Shown here piece after piece: positions 11,810 to 23,850 of a stretch of DNA of 64,000 bases. Origin of the DNA: Mytilus edulis (lineage: Eukaryota > Mollusca > Bivalvia > Mytilida > Mytilidae); assembly GCF_963676685.1 (NCBI RefSeq), contig NC_092348.1:13614867-13678866 (forward strand). The letters are read 5' to 3'. Below the pieces are notes generated by a model. That model did no database searches. It had not been told where the DNA came from and worked only from the letters and a program-made list of their open reading frames with translations. How positions within the stretch are numbered: the first letter of the stretch is position 1; each line of letters opens with the position of its first letter. Both the position numbers and the translations under genes were made by a program.

Positions 11810-13632
11810 ATTATACCCCCGCTTTAAAAAAGGGGGGGTATACTGTTTTACCTCTGTCTGTCCGTCCATCAGTCCGTCCGTCAGTCAGTCCGTCCCATGA
11901 AACTTTCGTCACATTTTTCTCAGGAACTACACATCCACCCTTTCTGTAATTTGGTATCAACATTTATATATGTCAGCCATACCGTGTGATGCGTTTTCAG
12001 ATTCATCACTTGACAACTTCCTGTTTACCGAACACTTGTCTGATTTTACACATGATAGCCAAGTTGAAAATTTTCGTCACATTTTTCTCAGGAACTACAA
12101 TACAAGGATTTCTGAAATTTGGTTTCAGGATTTATATAAGTCAGCTATACCGTGTGATGCGTTTTCAGATTCATCACCCGCTTTAAAAAAGGGGGGGTAT
12201 ACTGTTTTACCTCTGTCAGTCAGTCCGTCCCATGAAACTTTCGTCACATTTTTCTCAGGAACTACACATCCACCCTTTCTGTAATTTGGTATCAACATTT
12301 ATATATGTCAGCCATACCGTGTGATGCGTTTTCAGATTCATCACTTGACAACTTCCTGTTTACCGAATACTTGTCTGATTTTACACATGATAGCCAAGTT
12401 GAAAATTTTCGTCACATTTTTCTCAGGAACTACAATACAAGGATTTCTGAAATTTGGTTTCAGGATTTATATAAGTCAGCTATACCGTGTGATGCGTTTT
12501 CAGATTCATCACTCGACATCTTCCTGTTTACCGAACACTTGTATGATTTTACACATGATAACCAAGTTGAAAATTTTCGTCACATTTTTCTCAGGAACTA
12601 CAATACAAGGATTTCTGAAATTTGGTTTCAGGATTTATATAAGTCAGCTATACTGTGTGATGCGTTTTCAGATTCATCACTCGACAACTTCCTGTTTACC
12701 GAACACTTGTATGATTTTACACATGATAACCAAGTTGAAAATTTTCGTCACATTTTTCTCAGGAACTACAATACAAGGATTTCTGAAATTTGGTTTCAGG
12801 ATTTATATAAGTCAGCTATACCGTGTGATGCGTTTTCAGATTCATCACCCGCTTTAAAAAAGGGGGGGATACTGTTTTACCTCTGTCTGTCCGTCCATCA
12901 GTCCGTCTGTCAGTCAGTCCGTCCCATGAAACTTTCGTCACATTTTTCTCAGGAACTACACATCCACCCTTTCTGTAATTTGGTATCAACATTTATATAT
13001 GTCAGCCATACCGTGTGATGCGTTTTCAGATTCATCACTTGACAACTTCCTGTTTACCGAATACTTGTCTGATTTTACACATGATAGCCAAGTTGAAAAT
13101 TTTCGTCACATTTTTCTCAGGAACTACAATACAAGGATTTCTGAAATTTGGTTTCAGGATTTATATAAGTCAGCTATACCGTGTGATGCGTTTTCAGATT
13201 CATCACTCGACATCTTCCTGTTTACCGAACACTTGTATGATTTTACACATGATAACCAAGTTGAAAATTTTCGTCACATTTTTCTCAGGAACTACAATAC
13301 AAGGATTTCTGAAATTTGGTTTCAGGATTTATATAAGTCAGCTATACTGTGTGATGCGTTTTCAGATTCATCACTCGACAACTTCCTGTTTACCGAACAC
13401 TTGTATGATTTTACACATGATAACCAAGTTAAAAATTTTCGTCACATTTTTCTCAGGAACTACAATACAAGGATTTCTGAAATTTGGTTTCAGGATTTTT
13501 ATAAGTCAGCTATACCGTGTGATGCGTTTTCAGATTCATCACTCGACAACTTCCTGTTTACTGAACACTTGCATATTTTTACACTATTAATATTATCCAC
13601 TTGCGGCGGGGGTATCATCAGTGAGCAGTAGC
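11810..13632 (+). repeat. 168-bp tandem array with a higher-order unit
   Basis: The phrase gtgtgatgcgttttcagatt recurs every 168 bp (for example 12487, 12655, 12823). Each larger block also holds a leader with 'cccgctttaaaaaaggggggg' and (gtcc/cagt)n, seen near 11818, 12178 and 12848. The last two larger blocks are nearly identical. Because 168 is divisible by 3, frames of up to 237 codons stay open in two frames at once. Those are repeat artefacts, not proteins. The array ends at 'cggcgggggtatcatcagtg'. Leader and end look like the termini of one dispersed element whose core has expanded. Confidence 0.9.
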
Positions 13633-13654
13633 TCGCAGTTTCACTTGTTTACAA

Positions 13655-13725
13655 CTGTTGATGTAAATGTCCTTTGGTTTTGTGAGTCTTTGTTTACTCC
13701 TTGGTTTTGATTGTTATTGTCTTAT
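13655..13725 (+). repeat. Repeat fragment shared with 2793-2870
   Basis: tgttgatgtaaa(a)tgtcctttggtttt and 'tttactccttggttttg' occur at both places. At 2793 it follows a Penelope-like tail; here it follows the 168-bp array. Confidence 0.55.
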
Positions 13726-14054
13726 ATAAATAAAAACAATGCTTTACATATTTCTGTAACCTATTGCATGAAATCAGACATACGTAAATAAACACAATTT
13801 CATTAGCTCGCTTTTTCTTTAAAAACAATAATTGATATCATGTTTATATCAGTTAGGCAGTCCTCGAAGGTCATCTCGACGATTGATTATATAGCGTCTA
13901 GACTAAAACACACACGAAATATGAGCATCTGAACTGTCATTGTATTTACCTTTATATAAATTTGAGGTACATACTTTTGGAATTTGTGGCAATAAACCTT
14001 TATTTGACGCGAAATGGACTTTAACTGAACATCACTGATCATCTTCAATCGCAT

Positions 14055-14520
14055 CATATAAAAAAGAAGATGTGGTATGATTGCCAATGACACAACTATC
14101 CACAAAAGACCAAAATGACACAGACATTAACAACTATAGGTTACCGTACGGCCTTCAACAATGAGCAAAGCCCATACCGCATAGTCAGCTATAATAGGTC
14201 CCGATAAGACAATGTAAAACAATTCAAACGAGAAAACTAACGCCTTATTTATGTAAAAAAATGAACGAAAAACAAATATGTAACACATAAACAAACGACA
14301 ACCACTGAATTACAGGCTCCTGACTTGGGACAGGCACATACATAATTAATGTGACGGGGTTAAACATGCTAGCGGGATCCCAGCCCTCCCCTAACCTGGG
14401 ACAGTGGTATAACAGTACAACATAAGAACGAACTATAAAAATCAGTTGAAAAAGGCTTAACTCATCAGATGGATCGTTGACGTATACGTAACAGGGATAC
14501 ACTGACTCGGACCCTGTGTG
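14055..14520 (+). repeat. Dispersed repeat R2, long copy
   Basis: The 5' part gatgtggtatgattgccaat, 'gtacggccttcaacaatgagc' and 'tcaaacgagaaaactaac' matches the copies at 35884-36200 and 48060-48395. This copy runs further (gacaggcacatacataatta, 'gcgggatcccagccctcccc'). It has no credible ORF; the minus-strand frame 14245-14502 lies wholly within the repeat. Confidence 0.8.
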
Positions 14521-15300
14521 TAAATCAAATGTATTTTTCTAACTGTTCACAAGCAATGACAGACATACTTTTTTATTGTTTATTTAATTGGATGATTTTG
14601 TAATGTCATTGAGCAAATACCCCGCCTGTGTAACCAAGTAACAGAACCCTTCTTTTTCACTAACCGTCTCTATAGCCTTTCTAAATTTAAAAAGAATATC
14701 ATTATAAGATCATATGAAATTAAGATTTCTGATACGCATTAAAGACTCATATATTGTTTTTGATATATATCTTGATACTTATACTCATATATTGATTTTG
14801 TATATCTCCTGATACTTAAAAACATTAACGTATAGATACGTTTGGATACGTTATAATGGTTATAGATTGACAGAACTCTATTAAAGATAAAATGATCAAA
14901 CACTCGTTAATAATCCACATTGAAACCAATTTGGATTAGCAAAATTAGTACTCACAAAACAAGTTGAACTCCGACAGTATTGGTTTCGCAACTTTCGTAT
15001 TAATATTTTTTTTTTTTTTTTTTTTAACATACTCAAGTTAACAATAATACTGAGTGTATTTTTTGTCAAGGTTAAAATAAAAAAATACCCTTACGTTTTG
15101 AACAAGTTTTTTATAGTAGTGTTATACTTTACCATGTTCAGGACAACCTTGACGTAACCCTTGATTGATTCCGTCTTACTTTTGTGGTTGATCCCCTGAA
15201 CCTTTAATTAACAAAAGCAGGATATTATTTGCGAAATTTGTGTTTTCCTTAATTTCTGTCATATATTAAAACAAAAACTGTGTTACGTTAGGTCAGTGTC
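14521..15300. other. Upstream intergenic DNA of tyrosinase gene 1
   Basis: AT-rich, with a T19 run near 15006-15025 and a short direct repeat (actcatatattg...gata) around 14748-14815. No gene seen. Confidence 0.45.
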
Positions 15301-15490
15301 CTGGATATATACTATTTCGTACCTGCCAGATTACATGTTCCTCACTGGTAAACATATCATTAAAATGTCACAATAGTATGAATATTTTAGGAATAAATTG
15401 GGTACTTTTTTAGACGATTAAAGGCACATGGACCACCTTGCGTTTCGTAAAGCTCTTACTATATAAAAGGTTGCAGTGAGCGCTTCCGTG
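15300..15490 (+). promoter_or_regulatory. Core promoter of tyrosinase gene 1 (TATA box at 15460-15468)
   Basis: TATATAAAA at 15460-15468 sits in a block (ggcacatggaccacc ... gctcttactatataaaaggt) that is strongly conserved 10.7 kb downstream, before the second tyrosinase copy (TATATAAAA at 26185-26193). Similarity extends upstream to about 15335 (catgttcctcactggta). Transcription would be expected to start about 25-30 bp after the TATA box, near 15490. Promoter identity is inferred from the TATA box, from conservation between the paralogues and from position ahead of a conserved splice donor. Confidence 0.65.
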
Positions 15491-15511
15491 ATCACATAAC
15501 CTGGAAGTGAG
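15488..15511 (+). other. Predicted non-coding first exon (5' UTR) of tyrosinase gene 1
   Basis: About 25 bases lie between the expected start site and a donor (gtgag|gtgaag, intron from 15512). The paralogue keeps the same layout (aacctggaattaag|gtaaat, intron from 26237). The coding part begins only after the next acceptor at 16731-16732, so this exon would be untranslated. The exact start is not known. Confidence 0.5.
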
Positions 15512-15984
15512 GTGAAGTATTAAATAAGATAGATATTTCCTCGTTTTTTTAATATGAAAGTGAAACGGAATTGCATTATGTTTTACGTATTTTTCAAATT
15601 GATGTTTTTGAAAAGAGCACTCAGCTCAAGTTAAATTGGAATCTACATTTTAATTAGAAAAAATCGTTAGGATTTCGTGATTTCTTGTATGCTAATACAC
15701 GATTTGTAAAAGATAGCTACTTGTTGGGGGTAAATGAGGTTCCTGTAACACTAGCGTCTACGTACATTTCTATTAAACTATTGCATACAGTAGTTCAGCA
15801 TAATGCCGATGATTGAAATATTTCTTTCGTGGTATGCTCCATACTGATGTTAATATTTAGAGATGTTATATATGTCAATTTCTTGATAACGAGGGGGACT
15901 GAAGTGTACAATTTGACAAATGTAATACTGTGCTATGTTAGAATGAGCAAAAGCATGAAATGAAAAAATAAATCTTAATCTGAA

Positions 15985-16110
15985 TATGACAGTTGTTATC
16001 CATTCGTTTGATGTGTTTGGACTTTTGATTTTGCCTTTTGATTTTGGACTTTCCTTTTTGAATTTTCCTCGGAGTTCAGTATTTTTGTGTTTTTACTTTT
16101 TATATAATTC
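15985..16110 (+). repeat. Dispersed repeat R1 fragment in the first intron
   Basis: tatgacagttgttatccatt ... 'ttgattttgccttttgatt' ... 'ggagttcagtatttttgtg' matches the distal half of R1. It lies within the 5'-UTR intron (15512-16732) of gene 1. Confidence 0.7.
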
Positions 16111-16735
16111 AACTTCATCTTGTAATGGAAGCAATTCTTTCTATAAGACAAAAATGTTTAATTTAAAAAAAAAACGTATGTTTAACTTAAGCAAATTAAT
16201 GCAGACCTCAATATTTCATTGAAATCCATAATCATCAACTTCCACATTGTATTCATTAGGATTTTCAACGTCGCCGACAATACAATAGACGTTGAAAAAA
16301 ATATTTATTATAATGTACCGACGTTTGAATTATAAAATCTTAGAATGTTCAATTATCATTCGACGATTATTTTGAAATTAAATATTTTGGATTCGATTAC
16401 GTTTGAACATATTATGTTGATGAAATATTTTTAAATTATTAGAAACAAGAAGTAGGGTTTTTTTCTTTGCGACGCATGGATGGCCTAAGCGAGATTTGAC
16501 ACATTGTTGTGACTTTTCGTTTTTTTAAATGATTTGATTTAACGCCACTGATGACAGGCATGTCTGGAGTACATCTTATTGGTATCCTTGATTAGATTCA
16601 AAAGTGAATCCTTTATTTTTAAGGTTATCTTTATGATCTATTAAATGTCAATTTATTTTTTAATTTCATAACTAGAAAACATCCAAATATGTATTCAATC
16701 GCCGTCCAATGATTTTTTTTATATTTTTTCAGACA

Positions 16736-19700
16736 ATGGCGTCTTATTTCCTTTTGACGTTTCTTATTCCGGCGTCAGCAATAATTATGGAGGACACGGT
16801 TCCACCAATGTTAGAGGAATGCTACTCTGGACAAGTTGACAAAAACATAACCCCATATGAGGTTCAAACAAGCTGTTTAGAAAGTTTTTTAGGACAAATG
16901 TACAAAAATACTAGTACTTTACGTCTAGGGAAGGAAGCCTTTGCCTGGTTAGATTCTCTTGGTAGAGATATACACATTCGGCTGAGACGACAGTCAAGAA
17001 GGAGGAATAACCAGTATTACACAAACAGAATGCGCGTACGGAAAGAAATACGAACATTAAGTGCAGACGAAAGGGAAGATTTCTTTGACGCAGTTAGAGC
17101 ACTGAAGGCAGATAAAGTAAGTTTATGACACTGGGTATAGATGCTTGAACTATGTTAATAATTCTTGTTTAATGATCTGCAAGATTTCGGAAAAAACAAT
17201 AATTTCAATTTAACCTATTATTGATTGTATTTTTTTTTTTAATTCAGCAACTAGTATTTATTTGAATTTGACACTAAAAAAAACACACTCTTCGTACAGT
17301 ACCATCTAATATAAGAATAAATATACGCCCATTTTTTCCAACGCTATTATCATGATTTGAACTTTGTTTTCAATTTAGACACATTATCCAAAAGACCGAA
17401 AAGGTGAAAAAGTATATTTTAGCATAACTATTTAAATGTAATATACTCTTTGTTATAAACTTAGATTTAACAAATTGGAATAATTACGCGCGTTATAGTT
17501 TGCTAACTTTTCTATAATGTATGTTTTAGTCGGTCGCTCCAAACCAATATGATGTGCTTGCATTGATGCACCAAGGAGACGCTGTCGATTCTGCACATGG
17601 AGGCCCAAACTTTGTCAGTTGGCATAGATATTACCTCTTATTGTAAGTTGTACATTATTTCTTATAACATATACTAATAATTCTTATATGATTTGCATAT
17701 CAAATATTCTGTAATGAGATTGTTCCGTTTAAATGCTGTCGCTTAGTTCACACCTCGATAAACGATGTTGCCGAAAGGAGTAGGTCCGGTAAAGGCCGAT
17801 TTCGGCCTCAATTTTCAAGTTCATCTAACGAAAGATTTTAAACACTTTCTAAACACGTAAGTGTCTATTTCAATTGATTCAATTCGTTAATGTGGAAGAT
17901 TTTAACTTAATAAGTCATTTAAAACGCCCCGATTCAAGCTTAAATATGAAAAATCTATCAAATATGCTAAAAATCGTCACTTTTCAGATGATTTTTGTCA
18001 AAAATGAAAGTGGCCGCATTCTTGTTCATCCTCAACCTTTATATATATTATGTATTATCATCAAATACAACTTACATTTCAATATTATGAATGAACACGA
18101 ATGCGGCCACTTTCATTTCAGACGGAAACCGTCTAAAATTTAACTAAAATGCTACAATTGTGAAGATTTCAGTAATTTAGCATGACTTAATGATGCTAGT
18201 ACCCGATATATGTGCATTGTGTTGTAAAAAACAGCCCATATTTATGTAGCAGAGGCATTCTACTTTGCAATGAATATCTAAACGATTACATTTTCACAAT
18301 TTTCTAAAACTGCTATATTTTGAGGCCAAAAAGGGGTCTTACTGAACCTAATCCTTTCTTTCGTAACTTATGTGAATACTACGATCTATTCATGCGCGAT
18401 ATTCATGCATCGGTATAGTTTCGTTTTCGATTGTATTGTATGAATGGACTATTTTTGGATTCCGACCAGTCAATATTGTTCTTATGTCACGACATGACAA
18501 CATTTAGTTTTACGATAATTAAAGCCAATGAAAATCAAATTCTGATCGTAAGTTCCAAATATTCGGGTTAAAAAATAAAAGAATCAACACATTATTTCTA
18601 GAGGTTATTTGTTTGCAAACTGAGCCGTTGACTCACAGAGTTTACATAAAAGCATTGCAATTAATTACGCCAGTTTATACACCATCTGGATATTATGTGT
18701 TTAATCTTAAAGTAACTGATTGTCTCAATTAGTAAATTTCAGTAAAGAATCAACACAAAATAATCACATAGCAAAATATGTCCCAACACTTCGACAAGAG
18801 GTCAATTGATGTCCGATCTTTGAGAATTAAATTAAAAACAAATTCAATATATCAGGGAGGCATTACGTTTACGTGTACAGTACTTGATTACTCAGTCGAC
18901 AATGCAATAGCAAAACACTAGACCACAAAACCTCAGAATGAGCAATTCAAACCCCGCCATAAAAAACGAGGAAATCAATCTCGTGGATGTACAACATGTC
19001 TTCATATTTATTGAGGCAAAAAACTGGCATTTTGTGTGTATGAGATACGTAGTGATAGGTCCTCATTATCCTATTTCTAAGGTTCCTCATTATCCTATTT
19101 CTAAGGTTCCTCATTATCCTATTTCTAAGGTTCCTCATTATCCTATTTCTAATTCCTCATTATATTATTTCTAAGGTTCCTCATTATCCTATTTCTAAGG
19201 TTCCTCATTATCCTATTTCTAAGGTTCCTCATTATCCTATTTCTAAGGTTCCTCATTATCTTATTTCTAAGGTTTCTCCTTATCTTATTTCTAAGGTTCC
19301 TCCTTATCTTATTTCTAAGGTTCCTCCTTATCTTATTTCTAAGGTTCATCATTATCTTATTTCTAAGGTTCCTCATTATCTTATTTCTAAGGTTCCTCCT
19401 TATCTTATTTCTAACAAATAAACATAAGTTCGATAACATAAACTGTACCAATTTTACTGTAGGAGATGCGAATTTCGTTACTTACCGTCTATTCAGTGAA
19501 GCAAAGATTTCCAGAAACCTAACACAAATGCCATAACGGATAAAACCAATGTGACCAAAACATTAAGCCCAGCCCGAATAAGGAGTCAGAGCTATTAATC
19601 AGGGAGACACATTTCATAATAACATCTCGAACTGTTATAAATTTGATATAGCACTGCCATTGTTATACTTGTTCAAAATTTCATAATATGTCAAACAGAT

Positions 19701-21578
19701 TTCTTATGCCTTGATAAAACGTTATTGTTACTGGCACGGAACATCATCGTCATCAACAATTATACACGCTTCATCGTCACAGAATTATATGACTTTTCAA
19801 ACTTTTTTTCTCCTTTTTTCTCTTTCTCCTCTTTTTACTTATGAAAGCTAGTATTATATTCTAAAAACTGTTTGCTTTATATGCATGTCAATTATATTAT
19901 ACTATTATTGTAATTTTATATTGTATTATGGAAAAGACTTAATTAGTATTATTTTCTTGTGTCTGATCCACTCTGCTTTAATTCAGCAAATAAAATATGT
20001 TTAAACTAAACTATTATATATGATATCTATTAAAGTTGTTTTGTTATTTTTTAAAGAACTTATCGTTTAAATATAACATTTGGAAAATACAGGTTCGAAA
20101 ATGCTCTCCGGACGAAAAAAAGACGAGTGACTCTTCCATACTGGGATTCAACTCTAGATTACTTGATGGATAAACCAGAGGATACTATCTTATTTACAGA
20201 AATATTTTTGGGGAACCCAGAAGGCGTTGTGTATTCAGGTCCATTTGCACTATGGAATACCCCAACAGATCCGCCAACAATTTTGAGACGCGACATTCCA
20301 GGAGCCTTCAGTTCTCTTATCAATCCGCAAACATTACAACAAGTTTTTAAAAAGAAATATCACAGAGAAATTCTTACACCAACAAATGTAGAGGATGATG
20401 CCAATCTTGAGTACCACCATGATGGTGTTCACGTGTGGGTTGGAGGTGAGGATGGACATATGGGTGGCGTCTATACTAGTCCAATGGACCCCGTTTTCTT
20501 TCTCCATCATTGCTATATAGATTATCTTTGGGAACAATTCAGACAACGACAAAAAAAGTTTGGAATAAATTCAGAAACTGATTATCCACCAACTACTAAC
20601 ACGTACCATTCGCCAAGTAGAATAATGGATAATTTGAAACCACCAAAAAAAAATAGTGACGGGTACAGTAACTCATTTACACGTAACATATACAGATATG
20701 CACCTGCTCCGACTTGTAAAAACAAATGTGGAAGAGCGAAAAGAGGATTCTTATTTTGTGATAGAAAGAAAAAGGCATGTGTTTCTAGATCGAGGAATGA
20801 ATTTAGGAAGGAAGATGGTTTCAAAAGTGTTAAAAACTGGTATCGGGGAGGGGGAAAGAAAATCATACCACAAGGTGTTAAGAATTCAAGTCCACAAATT
20901 GGAGTTAACTCTGTTGCAGCGGATACCTCAGGTTTTGTTTCAAAAGTAGACGCACAACAAACTAGAGCTAATAAGGCTCCTAAAATGACACGAAAATTCA
21001 AAGCACGTATTGTAGATTCTAGAACTAAGAGTCGTCAACGTAGATCAATTGATCAAAGTTTTGCAAGTAATAATGTCAGAATTGCTTTTGATATAAATAT
21101 GCATCTGAGACAGGAGAATGGAAATAATAATTCATTAAATTGGATCCCATTTAACTTAGACAATTGGGCTGTGGCCCCAATTGCAATTACAAACACACAT
21201 GACAGACTTCATACCCCAGGCCAAGATCACCTTAAAAATCAAAGGACATTCAACATAACATTTCAAACTGATGGATTCTCTTATCGTGGTAGACATATGG
21301 AATACATTACTGTAGACGAACGTACACTCACTTCTGAATCAGTTGGTAGTATTGCCTTTGAGAAGCCAGTGTCTGGAGAAACAAAAGCCTATGTTAGAGC
21401 ATATGACTCCTATGGTAAATTGTGCCAACCCAGTTGTCTGGTATCACAATCAATGTATAAGGAATGTTCGGGGATGATAAAAGTTACATCTGATTATCCT
21501 CGTATGTATCATGAATCATATAACGGTGCTTCTGATTCAAATATGAAACCATTTTTAAAGTTTATTTGTGTAAATTAA
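16736..21578 (+). CDS. Tyrosinase gene 1, secreted type-3 copper oxidase (intact, 3 coding exons)
   Basis: Coding exons are 16736-17116, 17530-17642 and 20093-21578 (381+113+1486 nt, 659 aa). They are joined at GT-AG introns of phase 0 and phase 2. The ATG lies three bases after the acceptor ttcag|acaATG and opens a signal peptide (MASYFLLTFLIPASA). Type-3 copper proteins of this family oxidise phenols such as tyrosine and DOPA to quinones; in bivalves they serve byssus adhesion, shell and periostracum tanning, pigment or immunity. CuA ligands are expected at H141 (LMHQGD), H150 (AHGGPNF) and H159 (SWHRYY). CuB ligands are expected at H274 and H278 (HHDGVHVWVGG) and H304 (FFLHHCY). A Cys-rich block (TCKNKCG, FLFCDRKKKAC) follows, then a basic linker with a furin-like RQRR|S at about 479-483 and a C-terminal domain with more cysteines ending FICVN. 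Which tissue role it has cannot be told from sequence. Confidence 0.92.
17774..18362. mobile_element. Foldback-type element in intron of tyrosinase gene 1
   Basis: The outer arms (aaggagtaggtccggtaa ... ggcctcaa) pair with ttgaggcc ... ttactgaacctaatccttt at about 18330-18362. An inner hairpin pairs tgaaagtggccgcattcttg (about 18006) with the inverted copy aatgcggccactttca (about 18100-18117). The frame at 17874-18143 is inside it and is not a gene. No target duplication was resolved. Confidence 0.6.
19061..19414. repeat. 24-bp minisatellite in intron of tyrosinase gene 1
   Basis: About 15 copies of a 24-bp unit, cctcattatcctatttctaa plus ggtt. Earlier copies carry 'attatcc' and later ones 'cttatct' or 'attatct', so variants are segregated along the array. 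One unit near 19150 is shortened. Since 24 is divisible by 3, it yields open frames on both strands that are spurious. Confidence 0.95.
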
Positions 21579-21690
21579 ATAAATTTTAGACTTTTGTTAT
21601 ATTTCTGTCAGACCATACAAAATATTTCAATATAATGTACTAATTATTCCAGTATAAGATAAAATTTCTATCAAAAAATAAAAAATGGAA
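21578..21690 (+). terminator. 3' UTR and candidate poly(A) signals of tyrosinase gene 1
   Basis: AATAAA overlaps the stop codon (21578-21583), and an AAATAAAAAA stretch lies near 21675. The second is at a more usual distance for mRNA 3' end formation. The choice is uncertain. Confidence 0.4.
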
Positions 21691-21764
21691 GGGAGAAAGA
21701 AACATTATTTCGCTACAGTTAACACTGTTTTTTTCCTGAAAAATGTAAAGATTAAAACAAATAC

Positions 21765-21900
21765 CGACCTCCGAGGAATATTCAAAACGGAACTTCCGTA
21801 GTCAAATGGTAAACTCAAACGCTCACACACTTTAAACGAATGGAAATGTCACATTTCTGACTCGTACAGGCAAAGATTGAATTCGATTGCCTTATAAAAA
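21765..21900 (-). repeat. Dispersed repeat R1 fragment, inverted
   Basis: ccgaggaatattcaaaacgg ... 'caaatggtaaactcaaacgc' ... 'gaatggaaatgtcacatttc' is a diverged reverse-complement copy of the distal half of R1. Confidence 0.55.
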
Positions 21901-21949
21901 TTAACAAATTTACGCCACCGTACGTCCTTTAGGACAATCACATACAGAA

Positions 21950-23500
21950 TGTTGGGATTAAAGTAAAGTAACTCTATTATAATCCCCAGTTTTCTGTGAT
22001 TTGAATATAATGAAGGCATTCACTGTTTCATATTTTTTATTCCAATTTTTGTCTTATGGTTACATAACTAAACTCAGTGCGTTAACAAGAGTTTGGGTAA
22101 AACACATGTGTACGACTAAACTTATAAACAATGGACAAAGACTTCATTGACCCTCATGCTCAATCCAAAAGGCGAAGATTTTATAAACAAGAGGAGATGT
22201 ATTGACTATACTAGAGGAAGTTTAAAATGATAGCCACAAACATCTAACGTCAAGAATGTCTGCGGAAATTTGAACTTAAGTTTCTCATTTTTTTTTATTT
22301 ATTAAAGGATAATTAACGAATTTATGATATAAATTGTATAAGTACCGAATAACTGACTACTGACCGGATGAAATCCACAGTGTGACAGGTGTATAAGTGT
22401 ATAAGGAGCTAGTCTACGGAGATTTGGAAAATATCATCTACTCAAGAAATATTACATTATTTTAATGCAAACACGGTGTTTCGGTTTAATTGTAAATAAG
22501 TCAACTATACACAAGACACTAATGGAGTCTATACCATTTCATAAAAAAATAATGTAAACAAATGGAAAAGAAAACTAGTCTCAATTACAGAAATTTCCAA
22601 AATACTAAATGTCTACTTGAACTGTTTTATTATCTCCCTTTGGAGGTGATTTGAATGAAATAAAGGCTTTCACTGTTTCATGTTTTATTCTAACATTTTG
22701 TTTTATAGTTACACAACTAACAAAAAAGTAAGTGAACCAACTTAATAAACAACTGAGTTATGTCGCTTGTTCTAAAAAAATCACTTTTTGCAGCTCAACT
22801 TATAAACAATAGACAATTACACACATTATGTTGCCTGCGCCGACAATTATCGTTTGTTAACAACACTTAAACAATACTATTACATAATTAACCATTTAAA
22901 TGACACAGGAAAACAAAAGGACATCGTACAGTTTTTATCGTAATGTTTAAATCTTTCTTTATAGAAGGTTGCTTCAAATAATTCAGTTAGTGTTCCATGC
23001 AACCCACCATGACTAGGTCAAAGGTAATACGAGTTACCTTACATTGATGATCATGAATATTTTCAATTTGCAATGACCACAATTACGTCCATCTTACATA
23101 ATACACTTACTACGACATATCCCGGAAAGTTACAGCGTGTAGAACAAACATACGATCGTAATGCCTCAAACAAATCTTCTCTTCATTGTAGATATCAGTT
23201 CAGTAAAAACCTTGAAATTTAGGACACTTATAACAATTTACTTTTGAAAAATATTGGTGGAATTTATTTACATGCAATGATAAAGCTGTCTGTCGTACTG
23301 TGTAGATAAAACTGGTTGCCATAACAAAAACGATCCTAATTAAACCGTGTCAAAAATGCTTAAAGCATTATAATATTGATAGGATTAATGAAAATATGTC
23401 ATGACAGTTCCTATGCGAAAGTGTTTGTTTATCAAAAATGTATCCAGTATCGCAAAACTATTTAAATGAATATCGCCTATATGCATCTTGGAATTGACTT
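21950..23500. repeat. Downstream part of the tyrosinase duplication, no gene
   Basis: Blocks here recur in the same order after the second tyrosinase copy: 'cactgtttcatgttttattc' (22673) with 32535, 'gagttatgtcgcttg' (22755) with 32606, and 'acattgatgatcatgaatat' (23040) with 33047. Two related blocks (22010-22085 and 22660-22720) are also partial repeats of each other. No open frame of interest is present. Confidence 0.5.
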
Positions 23501-23509
23501 TAAAAAGTA

Positions 23510-23850
23510 AAATCACAAAACAAATTAACTCCGAGTATTTCAAAACGAAAAGTCCCTTATCGAATGGCAAAATCAAATACTCAAACACATCGAACGAATG
23601 GATAATAACTGTCATATTCTTGACTTGGTACTTGATTTTCATATGTAGATAATGGTGGATTCAACCTGATTGTATACAAGTAGTTAGATGTAGCTAAACC
23701 TCTCACTTGTATGACAGTCACATCAAATTCCATTATATTCCAAACAAGTGCAGATCGAAAATTCTTTGGTATGATTGATGTTTTCCATATTTCTAGCAAA
23801 GTACTTGATGTGACCTGAGATGAATGCGTAATCTGTCGACGCACGTACAT
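23510..23850 (-). repeat. Dispersed repeat R1, inverted copy
   Basis: Reads in reverse complement as the R1 distal half, with 'tatgacagttattatccatt' and 'ttgattttgccattcgat', and includes the upstream part 'caagtgagaggtttagct'. The two minus-strand frames here are inside the repeat. Confidence 0.75.

Noticed and set aside
12305..13631. Long open frames (178-237 codons) in two frames, as a repeat protein
   Set aside because: They arise only because the 168-bp repeat is a multiple of three and lacks stops. Two frames are open at once, and there is no start or splice context or amino-acid conservation distinct from the DNA.
18938..19451. Frames with HYPISKVP and RNLRNKIM repeats as coding
   Set aside because: They are products of the 24-bp intronic minisatellite on both strands.
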